DNA of 64,000 bases from Heliopora coerulea (lineage: Eukaryota > Cnidaria > Anthozoa > Scleralcyonacea > Helioporidae), in contig JASJOG010000255.1 in the NCBI GenBank assembly GCA_030142905.1, positions 231,001 through 295,000 on the forward strand, given 5' to 3'. Below, one piece after another: positions 9,518 through 23,348 of this stretch. The notes beneath the pieces were generated by a model. That model was not told where the DNA came from. It saw only the letters and a program-made list of their open reading frames with translations, and did no database searches. The position numbers and the translations under genes were made by a program. Position 1 is the first letter of the stretch; every line of letters starts with the position of its first letter.

Positions 9518-12500
9518 AGTTTTCTTAAACAACCTCTCGTCATTAAATGATTTGATCACTGACAACTGACAAGTGAGACCAAATCTAGACTCAATGTGGC
9601 TTTCATGAATATAAAGGGCAACACCAATGCTATGTCGAATTCTCCAAAGTTGCTCTCTATCAAAAACCAACAGCAACGGCATATTACTTTTTTCTTCAGT
9701 TTGAAGCTGAAAATTTTAGTAATCAGTCAGCCTTTCTTCTTCAATTTACGAAATACCGACAACATGGACTGAATTTGTATTTAAACTAGCTAGTTCTCCC
9801 CTTCACTATTTACTGGAGTGAGTTAAAATTTTCAAAGAAATTCTGTTTCAGAATCATCCCCAGGAATACAGGAACAGAAATTTTTTTAATGATAACCTGA
9901 TGCTTCCGAAGTCAACTGAAAAACGTTGGCAATACTACAGACCTAAATCACGTCATCTACTGGATGTTTTCTTACCAGAAAATTCAATCCAGGTCATGTT
10001 TAAACGAAGGAAAAAGGTAAGAGCCCTGCTCAAAATGGTTAAATGCAAATCCATGAAAACGATCTCAATTATATTTAAATAAATGTACCAACGTTTTGTT
10101 GCGACGTAAAAGATCTTCAGAGTATAACATTACAAAGTTATCAATGTCGATATATAATTCTACTTACATGCGAAAATAAATAATTAATTAAAGCCCAACC
10201 AATAAGACCACATTGTTTGTAATTAGATATTTAGCTTACTTTGACTTCTGTAAATAGTTCACTAAAATGTTGCGAGAATAGCGACGAAACATTGGATGGA
10301 ATAAAATATTATATTTCCTTTACCCGTGTTTCATGGCTTTTCTTCAAGTAATATGCTGCGCTTTGATTTTTATACTACGCATCCGTTTTCAGCCTGGTGA
10401 ATCCCTAGGGGACGTGCTGTTCGTGAGCCATTATTAAGTGCCTCTACGTAGGAAGTGCGTAATTATCACATCGGAAGGGATAAGGATGCCAAATTCTCAT
10501 CTTCGTCTTCAAGGTCCACAAAATCAAACATTCCCACAAATACGAAGTTAAAGAAGCCATGTTTAACTTTTAAACCATAAGTCATCAAGGTAAGAACAGT
10601 CTCTTCTAGTTGTAGACGAGTAATCAGACGAATCCAGCGGTGTTTCATGTATTGATCTCGACTGTTCTACGCTCATTTCGACGAATTCTGTTCACATAAA
10701 ATTGAAGGAAGCCCATTATTTATTTCCCATCTAGTTATCTTGGATAGCAATACAACGTTTCAGTATCCAACTAGTTGTTTTGGGAAGAAAACACAAAAGG
10801 TTTCGGCTAACAGATGAATAAATACGGATTTCTAGGTTTGAGTTAAAGAAGTAATGACGTAATGCTTTTTGTCAGATTCTGTCGTCTTGGTTGAGAGTCA
10901 TTTGAGTTGTTTTAAACAGCTACTTTGTTTTAAATGTAATCTCTATCGAAGGAACTTGAACGTCTTTTGTGAGACTGTGAAGCGAGTCTTGAATGTTTCC
11001 AACGTGTTGTGTGCTACACAGGAATAACACAAGAATATCAGACAAGAAACCAAATTTTAGGATTAAAATTCCAGTTCAATGAAGCATTAAGGTAATATAA
11101 CATGAACTTATGCTCAATTTGAGGTTTCGAAAACCATGTCTTTGGTCGTTGGCCACGATTGGTCGTTTGGATCATCATCAGCTGCGAGAATCAAACGGAA
11201 AATTTTGTCCCAACTCAAAGCCTTTGGAAAAGTCTATTTGATGATTACCGTCATCTTAAATATCGCTTTCTTAGCCTCGTTTAGTGAGCAAACAAAGTCT
11301 CATCCCGACTCAGACTTCACGCAATGGTAAAACGCCGACCCAGTTTGATACCATACAACGTGGTGTTATAAATCCATTAACAATTGTTTGAGGACTAAGA
11401 TCCAGGGCACGCCATGCTGATAGAATTTTGAGACATTGGTGGACTATATTCTCCACCATTGACTCGCACAGCAGTCGCGTAGCCAGGAATCTGAAAGTGG
11501 AGGGGCAGAAGAAATTTCAGACAAATGTACCGACAAGACATTCGTAATGTAATTTAGCTAGAATCAACAAAGGCGCGCATTTCCGTGACGGTGACAGTAA
11601 AACTGTCAATAAAATCCAACAAAAGCATGAACAGTTTTTACATAGCTATTCTGGGTGACATTAAGTTCGTAAACGATTAATTAAACGGTAATGTGCACCA
11701 CATCACGTGAGCCATGACATGTACTAACATATATGCCCTTTTAGTTCAGCCATCACAGCCACCATTTTTTCCTGAGGACAGACTGGATCTTTCGGTACTC
11801 GTATTGTAAGGTATTGATACTCTTAAATTTAAAACTTGGAATTCATTGACTTTTCATCCTGGTATTACAAACCCAAATTAAATTTGCAATGGACGTACCA
11901 ACGTAGCCTGACTGGTATAAAAGTAGGGGGGCTATTCCCCCCCCCCCTGTCCCTCTCCTCGCTACTTTCAAGTCGCTCCTACTGCTTACAGGTGCTAAAC
12001 AAATCAAAGAGTAGTTCAATTTTAAATTTCTACTGCAGCCGGACAACACGAGCCACATGAATGTATTATTGAGCTACGAGGCCACAATAAAGCGCCAGGA
12101 GTGACAAGATAACTCGGATTAAGAATGTCACAATTATCTTATGAAATAACACTGTGGAAAAACAAACCGAGGGAGAATTTTACAGAGGTGGATTTAGGCG
12201 GGTAGCAGCGGTAGCAGCTTACATTTATTTTTTTATTTAAGTTCCATTTGTTGTAACTTGCTGTTGCATGACAACGGTGTGCATGAAAAGGTTAACACTT
12301 TCGTGAATAACATTTTCCCTTTACTCTTTGTCCTCTTTTGTTTTTTATATTGTTCTTTCATTTATTCTACTTTTGTATGTTGTTGCATTGCGACAGGCGC
12401 GTGCTTGAAGGCGTTCAAAATCATGCCTATATGTCATCCTTGCATGATCAGAGATGAAGCAATCTTCTTACATATTTTGTTTCTCGTTTGTTCAACTGTT

Positions 12501-12697
12501 GGTTTTGTTGGAAAACAAAAACTACTTTAAAAACATCTCTCAAAACATTCCATTTCAATGATTCCATAAATCATATCCACCCTAGAGTTAATATCACAGA
12601 AGTCAGTTACATTACTGATCTTTTAAAATTCCATCATATGCTTATATATTTTTTCTCAATTAACATTCCTAGACACTAACTTTAATCGTGTTGTAAC
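9518..12697. other. Intergenic region before receptor 1
   Basis: No supported gene. The part from about 10,055 to 11,070 occurs three times in the window (also near 44,810-45,830 and at 57,849-58,020 plus 63,190-64,000), which marks it as part of the duplicated unit. Short open frames are not preserved between copies. Confidence 0.6.
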
Positions 12698-15600
12698 ATG
12701 GATGAGCTAAGCGGACAAACATCACGTATTAACGCCGAAGATAAAAGCATTGAGACTGTTGAAAGAACTAACAATGAACTTGAAGATCGACTTGATAAAT
12801 TAAGACTCACAATTAATGAGAGAGAGAATGCTGCAGATGTGGACCTGAAAGAGACGACCAGAAAAACAAGTATGACGACTGACGATAAGCAATGTACCGA
12901 CAAAAGGATAAAGCTTAATGAGCCAATTGTAAGAAAGGAGACAGGTAGATATCATGTTATACAGATATTATGCTTTTTTTGACAATCATAGACGTCACGA
13001 AGCAAACCAGGCGGAGACGGAGCATCTATTCTGGGATAAAAAATACTATTTAGAATTATGAACTTTTTTCTTTGATTTTCTACTATAAACTTTACCGAAA
13101 CTTCAAAATAACCGATAAACATGGCCAAATAAATGTATTCGTATTTTAAGAAAGATACAATATTCGCGTCCGATCTGTATGGGATTTGCAAGGCGGGCCG
13201 TAGTAAATTGCATACTGATTGGATGCAAATATTATATCTATTACTTATTATTTAGTAATCTCATGTGTACCAGAAAACAGTCAAGAATAAATTGAATAAA
13301 ATTATTACCGGATATGTACATATGCCAAAACAATAAAGTCATCAAAAGAAATTAACAACACCAGAATATGTTGAAAAACTTTCTATAGCATAATATTATC
13401 TTGAGTCCTCTCTGCAAAAACAACTGCGAATATTTCTTTTCCTTTACCTAGAAATTTTATTACAATTTAGTATCTAAAATCACCCAAAATGTGCTTCTTA
13501 GGTATGCAAAGTTCAAAATTTTTTTGAGCATCAGGCCTCCAGGCGCTCTTAGTTTAGTTCGCTGTTTAGCCGCGACGACCACATACTACAACTTCTGCTT
13601 TTGACAATGGCCGCTCCAGTTCTCAAGAGCTTCCGGTCGACCCACGACGTATTTATGCTGGACATCGGGGACACCACGATTAAAATACTCCAATATCGAA
13701 GACGATAAGTATTTTTCTGTTTAAACTGCCGTGCAAAGCTGAACACATTAAAGTTACCAAACCGACAACCACATTAAAGTTATCGTATGAAAAATCGTAT
13801 ACAAGTAATTGTCAAAAAATGCTGAAATATAGTTTACTAATATCTTAAAACTACTTAGAAATCTCTCTCTCTCTCTCTCTCTCTCCATCTATCTCTCTCT
13901 CTCCATCTATCTCTCTCTCTCCATCTATCTCTCTCTCTCTCTCCATCTATCTCTCAATCTATCTATCTCTCAATCTATCTATCTATCTTTCTACCTACCT
14001 ATCTATCTATATATATATAAACATAAACATACGCAGTAACTGACTTGAGAACATATTTCCCTCCATCCGTGAGTATGCCGTCCATCTGTAATTACTTATT
14101 TCATTTTCATTACTTATGATGTCTATTCTAAGGCCATCTTAAACATCTTAATCCACTTTCTTTCCAGATAAAACCACCGCTAAATCTCTTCGAAACCTTG
14201 AGACAGAACAAAAAGATGTTAAGTTTCCCACAGTTCCGCAGGTTGACATGATAGATTTCAAAGATATGAAGCCCAGTAATGTTGATTGGTTTGATACAAG
14301 CGATGAACCAGTTGATGTTCTTCTACTAACAACCGATGATGTCGAGTTTCGTGCTGCATACAAAATATTACGTAACCCCAGAGCAGCAGATGAAGGAACA
14401 AATCTGGGACCAGTTTATTTTGGAGAAATTGGAAGAAATAAAGTTGTCCTTCTCAAATCATTCGAGGTTGCACTTGGTGTTGCTGGAACGCAGGCAACGT
14501 GCTCTGATGCCATTCAAAAGCTCAAACCAAAAGTTATTGTCGGTCTTGGAGTGTGCTTCGGAATGAAAAACGAAAAGCATAATCTGGGTGACGTTCTGGT
14601 ATCATCCCAGATTGGCTTTTATGGGCCTTCTCGTGTAAACCCAGATGGCTCCATAAATACCCTTGGTCCAACCATTGAGTGCAATCCAAGGCTTTCACGA
14701 TTGTTTGATGGTGGGAAAGTTGGCTGGGTTGGTCCAGTGGAAGAAATACTAGTTCCAAAAGTTCACGTCGGTCAAGTTCTAACCGGTCCACAAGATATAT
14801 CTAACAAACGAAGTAATGAAGAGTTGAGAAATCGGTTCCCGGAAGCGTTTGGTGGAGAAAGGGACGGTGAAGGTATGTTACAGAATCACAAAGCAGCCTC
14901 AGCAATATCTATATCAAACTTTTTCTGGGAGTTCATGTGCATTTTTTAAAATGATTTTGAAGTTCTCGAGTAAAGGAGGAGTATAAATTCGTTTCCCTAA
15001 TCTCCATCTCAGGATGCTGTTAAACGAGGTCGACCAGAGTATGGCCATTAGAAGGAGAGTGATGTGATGGCTTGAGTCCATCTGGGAATCTTGCATGAAC
15101 AAAGATAACTGTGTCTTCAACGTTCAATTACATCGTTCAGCTATCGCTGTATTGTCGTGTCGTGTCTTTAATTCTTTCCTGTCCAAGAGGTCTTCCCTTG
15201 ACAAGTAAAATTGTCTGGGATTAGCCAGCGTAAAATTCCAAAGTCGGGTATGGAGCTGAAAGAGTCAAAAGTGATAAAAGCACGGTTACCTTTCTCCTCA
15301 AATTATTTCAGCTTAGAAAACAACAATTTTCAAACTGCTTGGCGAATTAGCGTAATAAAGGGTTCATTTTCGAAGTTATTTAAAAAGTTCGCAGTACGTG
15401 CTTTATCGCATCTAAAACACTCGACTATTGTCTCGTGTTTTAAACACGATAAAGCACTCCTACTCGTTTTTTAAATAGTACATTAATGATTAAAAGTTGG
15501 CAATAGTCTTTTTTTTCTGTTGTTTTGTTTCATTGTTGATGTTGTTATTCTTGCATTTTTGACATTTTAAATCCCGCTTAAACTGTTTGGGAAAAATTTT

Positions 15601-18600
15601 AGCGAAGGTACCGCTATATTTGGGCAAAGTACGGAGGATTTTCACAGTGTAAATGGTGCAGACGTCTTAAAATTTCGTATCCGTGCCTGAAAATTTAGCC
15701 TTGCCGAGCACTTCTGTTTATGTAGGTCTCGCCGAAGCTAATTTGCCTCGCCCAAAATTTTACAGTTTTAAAGTTGCTCTTTTCGTCCATTTTATTTATT
15801 TTACCAAACAGGATTATATACACTTTGCCAGAAGTCTGGAATACCATGGATACTTTGTAAGTCCATTACAAACTGGGCAGACGGCGGGAAATATGAAAGA
15901 TGGCATACTTTTGGTGCAGTAGTGTCAGCGTCGTATGTGGAACACGTTTTGGAGAAATTCTACATTCCTGGAGAAATTCAAGGTAAACTATTCACACGTA
16001 TTATGGGTGTTGTGAAAAATTTAGAGATGTTACGACCAAACAGGCTTCAACATTGGTTCGCTACCAGGTAACAAAGGGACCAAGACCTCCTTAACCATAC
16101 AGAACTTCTGATCTTTCTCGGAATGTTTATACGAGAGAAATAAGCCGAAGGTTTTGTTAAGACGTGGCTTACATAAGCCACGAAATCCTCGTATAAACAG
16201 GCCAGGAATAATGTTCACGTATTACATAAGCCGCATATCTTAGAAAACGCGGCTTAATTCTTAGGTAACTAAAACATTTCGTGGCTTACGAAATCTCCCG
16301 TTATTTCTCTAGAATCAATGATTCGGTTGGTTTTGACATTCTATACTGCCTACTCAGTTGAAATTATAACTTCAAAACAGGACAGATAATCTTCAATTAT
16401 TTTAATTATGGGAAAAACATCACGAAGAAATTGCCTCTAATGAGATATAATTAGAAATTTAAAAATTTTCTGGGGAATATTCACCCGGACGCACCTTGCT
16501 GTCCCGATAGATACTGCAATCACCATACGTCATTAACTTGCGACTTCGCGTTCACTAGGAGAACAGAAACACTTGCCGAAGCCATTCCTCCCTTCTATGG
16601 TGCCTCACTTCACTGGTCGAAAGAGCGAATGTGACCAAGTTGTTCGCCACATGACTTCCCAATCAACGCGACTGGTGACGATTTCGGGACCACCAGGATT
16701 TGGAAAAACTTCGCTAGCCATTGCAGTGGGACATCGACTGAAATACCAACGGTTACCTGTTTATTTCTTCTCATTACGAAATGTGAAGACAACGAATGAC
16801 TTAGCATCAAAACTTTTCAACTGTTTCACGCACGCTACATCAAACCAAGCCATTAAGCAACCGTCTTCATCTTCATGTGTAGTTGACGAGCTTTGTCGCA
16901 TTTTCACTCAAATTTCATCCAATGTTTTTATCATTCTTGATAATGCTGATGATTTACTCGAAAGTGGTGAGTCTGAGACAAGACAAGAAATTTCAGATCT
17001 ACTCCAAGAAATCTTCATGCGTTGCAACAACGTCACTTTCTTGTGTACCACAAGAATGAGCCTTGATTTCCTCAAATTAAAGTTTCAACATCACGAGTCT
17101 ATGACCATAGGACCATTAGACGAGCCATCCTCGAACCATCTGGTTTATCAGCTCCTTCCCAAACTCAATGGCGACGACTGCATGAGAATATCACGCACCT
17201 GTGGACGTGTCCCACTAGCAGTAAAGCTTCTGTGTCCTTTAATTGATGAAGATGACGAGGAGCCTAGCAAAGTCCTTGATGAGTTTTGCACTTCTTCCCA
17301 TAGCTTGCTCGACTTCCTGGATAATCCGGATTCTACAAATGATTTACAATTGAAATTCCTATTTGAATCCGCTTTCAAGAGACTTTCTCAAAAAGAAAAA
17401 GAGGCCTTTGTATCTCTTTCGGTTTTTGTTGGTGAGAAATTCGACGTGGACGTTGCTGTAAATGTCATTGGTGGAAACAAACGTACAAATAAGCAAACTT
17501 TGCAGAGACTTCAAAGAAAGTGTTTGCTTGATTTTAGCGCTGAGGATAGGTTCTTCTCTTTTCATTCACTTATTAGAGCGTTTGCCGTCGAAAAAGGAGA
17601 AAACGAAATGAAAGAAATTGCTTTTCAAGCACAACACCGTTTTCTTTCTTACTACGTTTCCATGTTCAAATATTTAAATAACCAATTTCAAGATGGAAAT
17701 TCACTTTCTGCGTTTGTAAAGTGTTATCAGGAAATAGAAAATATTTTCCCAAGTCTTCTTCAAGGTCTTTCTAACGACACTATATGCGACGAAATATTTA
17801 AAGTTCTACCAACCGCTGAGCTGTTCCTCGACACAATTACTTACTTTGAAGGATCAATTTTCGATGATATTTACAACTTAGCAATACAAAAGGCAAAAGA
17901 GCGGCGTGACATAGTGGTCACCCATAAGCTACTGGTGGGGCAAGCGTTTGCACAGATAACTTGGAGTAAAAAGGGAATAACACATCAGTTGCTTAAAAAG
18001 GCTGAAGAAATTGAAGAAGAAAACCCTTCACTCATACCTGAACAAGTAAAAAGAAAACGACTTTGTTATTTAGGTATTTATTTGCTTATCAGCGGAAGAG
18101 CTTGCGCGGGATCTCAAATACTTGAAGCTGTTGCATCTCTATTGAGTAACAACAGTGGAGAATGGATCCTCAAATTCCTAACTTTCCAGATTCTTGCTTT
18201 TTACTTCAAGTTTACCAATGTTCCTGAAAAATCTAAAAAGTTTAACCAATTGGCGTTTGAAAATTGTCATAAGAAAACAGACCAGTATCTTTTTTGCTTT
18301 GACTTTAGCCGAAATGTTACTGAGATAAACGAGATTGTAAGGATAAGAAATGACGTTATCTGCTCTCGTAATCAGCCCCTTCTTATGGCGCTTATTTGGC
18401 CTATCAGAGAATTTTTAAAAAAGTACCCTTTGAACGACACCCTCGAGAAACTCGTAGATATAATGTTTCAAATGCAAGAAGACATCGAAGCGAAGTCAAA
18501 AAACAACCCGGAATTGCTTCCATTCCTTCGGTACGTACATCAAACACTGATAGGATTCGAAAAAAATGAAGATGCTCATCTCTCACTGCAGCGTACTATT

Positions 18601-20976
18601 GAGATAACTGTGAAAAAACACGGTAAGCAACATGCAGAAACGGCAAACACGTACAGCGTAATTGGAGACGCACAACGTAAAATGGGAGACCTCATTGCAG
18701 CTGTTCAATCGAAGAAACAAGCACTTAACATTAGGTTAAAGCTATATGGTGAACAACATGCAGCAACAGCTGACAGTTATTATGGGATTGGAGTCACACA
18801 ACACGAGATGAAAGACTACGTTTCAGCTCTTCAATCCAAACAGCAAGCACTTAACATTAGATTGAAATTATATGGTGAACAACATGCAACAACGGCTGAC
18901 AGTTACTATTCGATTGGAGTCACACAACACGAGATGAAAGACTACGTTTCAGTTCTTCAATCTTTCCAGCAAGCACTTGACATTAGATTGAAACTATATG
19001 GTGAACAACATGCAACAACGGCTGACAGTTACCATTCGATTGGAATCACACAACACGAGATGGAAGACTACGTTTCAGCTCTTCAATCCAAGCAGCAAGC
19101 ACTTAACATTAGATTGAAACTATATAGTGAACAACATGCAACAACGGCTGACAGTTACTATTCGATTGGAATCACACAATACGAGATGAAAGACTACGCT
19201 TTAGCTCTTCAATCCAAGCAGCAAGCACTTAACATTAGGTTAAAGCTATATACTGAACAACATGCAACAACGGCTGACAGTTACCATTCCATTGGAGTCA
19301 CACAACACGAGATGAAAGACTACGTTTCAGCTCTACAATCATACCAGCAAGCACTTAACATTAGGTTGAAACTATATGGTGAACAACATGCAACAACGGC
19401 TGACAGTTGCTACAGGATTGGAGTCACACAACACGAGATGAAAGACTACGTTTCAGCTCTTCAATCCAAGCAGCAAGCACTTAACATTATGTTGAAACTA
19501 TATGGTGAACAACATGCAACAACGGCTGACAGTTACCATTCGATTGGAATCACACAACACCAGATGAAAGACTACATTTCAGCTCTTAAATCCAAGCAGC
19601 AAGCACTTAACATTAGATTGAAACTATATAGTGAACAATATGCAACAACGGCTGACAGTTACCATTCCATTGGAGTCACACAACACGAGATGAAAGACTA
19701 CGTTTCAGCTCTACAATCATACCAGCAAGCACTTAACATTAGGTTGAAACTATATGGTGAACAACATGCAACAACGGCTGACAGTTACCATTCCATTGGA
19801 GTCACACAACACAAGATGAAAGACTACGTTTTAGCTCTTCAATCCAAGCAGCAAGCACTTAACATTAGGTTGAAACTATATGGTGAACAACATGCAACAA
19901 CGGCTGACAGTTACCATTCCATTGGAGTCACACAACACAAGATGAAAGACTACGTTTCAGCTCTACAATCATACCAGCAAGCACTTAACATTATGTTGAA
20001 ACTATATGGTGAACAACATGCAACAACGGCTGACAGTTACTATTCGATTGGAGTCACACAACACGAGATGAAAGACTACGTTTCAGTTCTTCAATCTTTC
20101 CAGCAAGCACTTAACATTAGATTGAAACTATATGGTGAACAACATGCAACAACGGCTGACAGTTACCATTCGATTGGAATCACACAACACGAGATGGAAG
20201 ACTACGTTTCAGCTCTTCAATCAGAGCAGCAAGCACTTAACATTAGATTGAAACTATATAGTGAACAACATGCAACAACGGCTGACAGTTACTATTCGAT
20301 TGGAATCACACAACACGAGATGAAAGACTACGCTTTAGCTCTTCAATCCAAGCAGCAAGCACTTAACATTAGGTTAAAGCTATATACTGAACAACATGCA
20401 ACAACGGCTGACAGTTACCATTCCATTGGAGTCACACAACACGAGATGAAAGACTACGTTTCAGCTCTACAATCATACCAGCAAGCACTTAACATTAGGT
20501 TGAAACTATATGGTGAACAACATGCAACAACGGCTGACAGTTACCATTCCATTGGAGTCACACAACACAAGATGAAAGACTACGTTTTAGCTCTTCAATC
20601 CAAGCAGCAAGCACTTAACATTAGGTTGAAACTATATGGTGAACAACATGCAACAACGGCTGACAGTTACCATTCCATTGGAGTCTCACAACACGAGATG
20701 AAAGACTACGTTTCAGCTCTACAATCATACCAGGAAGCACTTAACATTAGGTTGAAACTATATGGTGAACAACATGTAACAACTGCTGACAGTTACCATG
20801 ACATTGGGATCACACAACAAGCTATGGGGGACAACGTTGCAGCTCTCCATTCGCTTCAGGAAGCGCATATCGTTAAGTTGAAGCTATATGGGGAAGAGCA
20901 TGCCGCAGTAGCCCAGAGTTTCCATGAGATTGGGATCATACAACACGGGGTGAAAGAGTACGGTTCAAGACTTTAA
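12698..20976 (+). CDS. PNP-NB-ARC-TPR NLR-like receptor 1
   Basis: Exons 12,698-12,944, 14,168-14,872, 15,812-15,982 and 16,559-20,976 join in frame (1,846 residues); all junctions are AG/GT. Residues 1-82 are charged and probably coiled coil. Residues about 130-374 form a PNP/UDP phosphorylase fold (VDVLLLTTDD, VIVGLGVCFG, ITNWADGG). NB-ARC follows: P-loop GPPGFGKT (418-425), Walker B FIILDNADD (about 498-506), TTR (538-540), GRVPLA (590-595), FHSLIRAF. From about 1,055 there are 18 full 42-residue TPRs plus a partial one. NB-ARC/TPR proteins sense a ligand and oligomerise; PNP domains in bacterial Detocs and some eukaryotic immune proteins cleave ATP. A cytosolic immune role is inferred. 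The normal PNP Asp in S-D-x-A-D is Asn338 here. The TAA falls inside a repeat (CAA in an intact unit) and decayed repeats follow, so the C terminus is truncated. Confidence 0.88.
13861..14012. repeat. CT microsatellite with CCATCTAT interruptions
   Basis: A run of CT dinucleotides and CTAT/CCATCTAT variants in the first intron of receptor 1, close to the exon 2 acceptor. Unit 2 has an uninterrupted CT run at the equivalent place. Confidence 0.9.
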
Positions 20977-21560
20977 TCGATGCAAAAACCACTTAACATT
21001 AGGATGAAGCTATATGGTGGACAGCATTCAGCAACGGCTTACAGTTACCATCGGATCGGGATCGCACAAAATAGCAAAGACTACGTTTCAGCTGTTCAAT
21101 CGCAACAGCAATTACTTAAAATTAGGCTGAAGCTAAATGGTGAATAAAATGCAGCAACGGCTGACAGTTACTATTGAATTGGAGTCACCCACTATCAGAT
21201 GAAAGAGTACGTTTCGGTTCTTCAATCTTACCAACAAACACTTAACATTAGGTTAAAGCAATATGGTGAACAACATGCAACCACGGCTCTCAGTTAGGAT
21301 TGGATTAAGATCATAGATCATGCGATGGAAGACTACGTTTGGATTTTCAATCGCTCCAGCAAACAGTCGACGTAAAGTTGAAGTTACAGAACATGAAGAA
21401 TAACATGAGCTGGGGAACGGTTAAACGTTACTCAACTTTATAATGTTGGTCAAACAACTTTAGATGAAGGACTACGTTTCAGCTCTTCTGTTGCTCCAGC
21501 ACCTACAATTGGGTTGAAGCTTTACGGTAAAAAGGATGCAGCAACGGCTGACAATTACGC
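20977..21560 (+). pseudogene. Decayed TPR repeats beyond the receptor 1 stop
   Basis: Directly after the stop the DNA continues as TPR units in the same frame (QKPLNIRMKLYGGQH, then TADSYY). About four more units carry further stops (near 21,144, 21,176 and 21,296) and indels, fading out near 21,560. The ancestral protein was longer. Unit 2 has no equivalent tail: its array ends at 55,063. Confidence 0.85.
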
Positions 21561-22748
21561 ATTTTAAAAATTTTGTCTTCTAAAATTTGTGAAAAACATA
21601 AAGAACTGTAAAATTTTCACATGTGGAACATCCCTTTCACAAAAGGAAACGGAACTTTTTCACATACGAATACCTAATGGACCTGTGAATGATGTGGCTT
21701 ACAATTTCCATCGAGCAATTAAACTTTTTTAAATTTGCAACTATCGTTTTGGATGAATTTCCCAAAGTCTTACGACAGATTTTTGTTGTTAAGTGGGACA
21801 AGGAGATTGCACCGCTCCCTGGTTACCAACCTTGGGATGACTTCGCTCCCTAAAATCTGGACTTCATGTTAGCCCACCCAAATATGCGGAAGGCCCCGCA
21901 AGTCCACCCCCGCCCATACACACACATATATATTTGAAATGTCCTAGTTACGCCACTGCTACATTGGAACAAGGGGAATTTTTGAGTGTCAAATTCTTAC
22001 ATTTTGAAACCCGCTCTAGACCAGTTGCAAAAAAACACAGCTCTAGGGCTTTTGGTTGTTAATCTTAACTCAGCTACGAAGGCCGTGGCTGAAAGTATGA
22101 TCATGAGTTCCATAATTATGTGGATTATAATGCCAACGAAGTGAAGGGCATGTCAAGGTAACCATAACCAACAGACAATTTAAGCAAATAAAGAATAAAA
22201 CAAAATCCGAAAAATGTCATTCTAGAACTTGATATTCAAGTAATAAGAAGAATAGAATTGTGATTCTTATTACTTCAATATCAAGTTCCAGAATTCCATT
22301 TTTCGTTTTTGTTTTACTCTTTATGTTGAAGTAATATTATGCAATTACACTCGATCACACAAACGGATCCAATTTTAGGTGAAGGCAAAGTTTTCAATGT
22401 CACAATCATATATTTTAAGACTCAAGTGCGACCATTTGCAAAATATGCCGAGACCATGGTGACGAATTCTATATTTATATAGATGATAATGCCCATCCCT
22501 AGCGGGAAAGCCCAGGTGTTGCATTATTTTCTAATGGTCCTTGTCGGGCCTTAAACTTTGTGACTCTGATAACCGAAAATTTACCGTCACCTAATATCGA
22601 CAACATTTATGTGATACAACATAAGTGCCTATAATTGCTTGAATGTAGTCTTCAAAACAAATTGATAATCAGTAGTTTAGCATTGAATCAATACTAAGAA
22701 TTTGGACCCCTTCAGGGAAGAAGCACTCTCAAATATCCGTAATCTGTA
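21561..22748. other. Junction DNA between units 1 and 2
   Basis: Unique AT-rich DNA with no supported gene. It contains one fold-back element (22,190-22,322) and ends where the unit 2 copy of the window's first bases begins. Confidence 0.6.
22190..22322. repeat. Fold-back element, about 60 bp arms
   Basis: The left arm includes AGAACTTGATATTCAAGTAA and the right arm its near complement; the similarity extends outward through GAAAAATG and AAAACAAAA stretches. No coding content. Confidence 0.7.
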
Positions 22749-23348
22749 TTCTTTCTCATGTTCAGATAGATCATAGTGCCTGTAGAAATTATAGGAAATT
22801 AATTAATTTCTTTATTTACTTACTTATTTATTAATTTGTTTGTTTTTTACTTATTAATTCGTTTATTCGTTTATCTGTTAATCGTAAAAAAAAAATGAGG
22901 GTAACATCTCTACTGCACAAGTATTACAAATGAAAATCTTATAGAATAAACTGCTTATTTTATGAATTACTAAATTAAAACTTAATCGTCAATCTAACAT
23001 ATATTTATAATGCTAGCTGTAGAACTACATTCTACTATACGTTTACAGCTAACGCAAGAAAACTCTTCTAAATGGTCAACCTTTTTGTTCTCCAAGATTT
23101 TTTCGAAAGAATTATAAGAATACTTTTCAAGATATTTGAGATTGTATTTATTTTATAAGCACGGTTCTATAACACAGTATTTTCTCTTCTCAAATCCGAA
23201 AAAAGAGAATAACGAGTGTTAATTGTGATAACCGTGAAATTACGCCGAAGTTTAAACGCTATTTTTACCACAGAAACGACGATTATAAATTCATCATACC
23301 ATATTCTTTTGTTTTCCTTCGGTTATTAATTTTGGGGTAATCACCTCA

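Larger units (their letters stand above)
3051..20990. repeat. Unit 1, main part of the segmental duplication
   Basis: Collinear with 37,811-55,063. Exons, introns, fold-back elements and intergenic DNA all align, with small indels (for example unit 1 lacks about 160 bp found at 38,050-38,205 and has an extra 190 bp near 8,563). Both coding and non-coding DNA are retained, so this is a genomic duplication rather than retroposition. From 3,051 to 4,940 I see no gene apart from the fold-back element listed separately. Confidence 0.9.

Noticed and set aside
11470..11960. Possible MITE between CGTAGCCAGG and a CCCC-rich CTCGCTAC end (also near 46,220-46,760)
   Set aside because: Only about 10 bp of each end match and no target duplication could be defined.
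14534..14791. Antisense open frames across the PNP exon (also 49,225-49,482)
   Set aside because: Shadows of the real coding frame, which has domain motifs and splice support.
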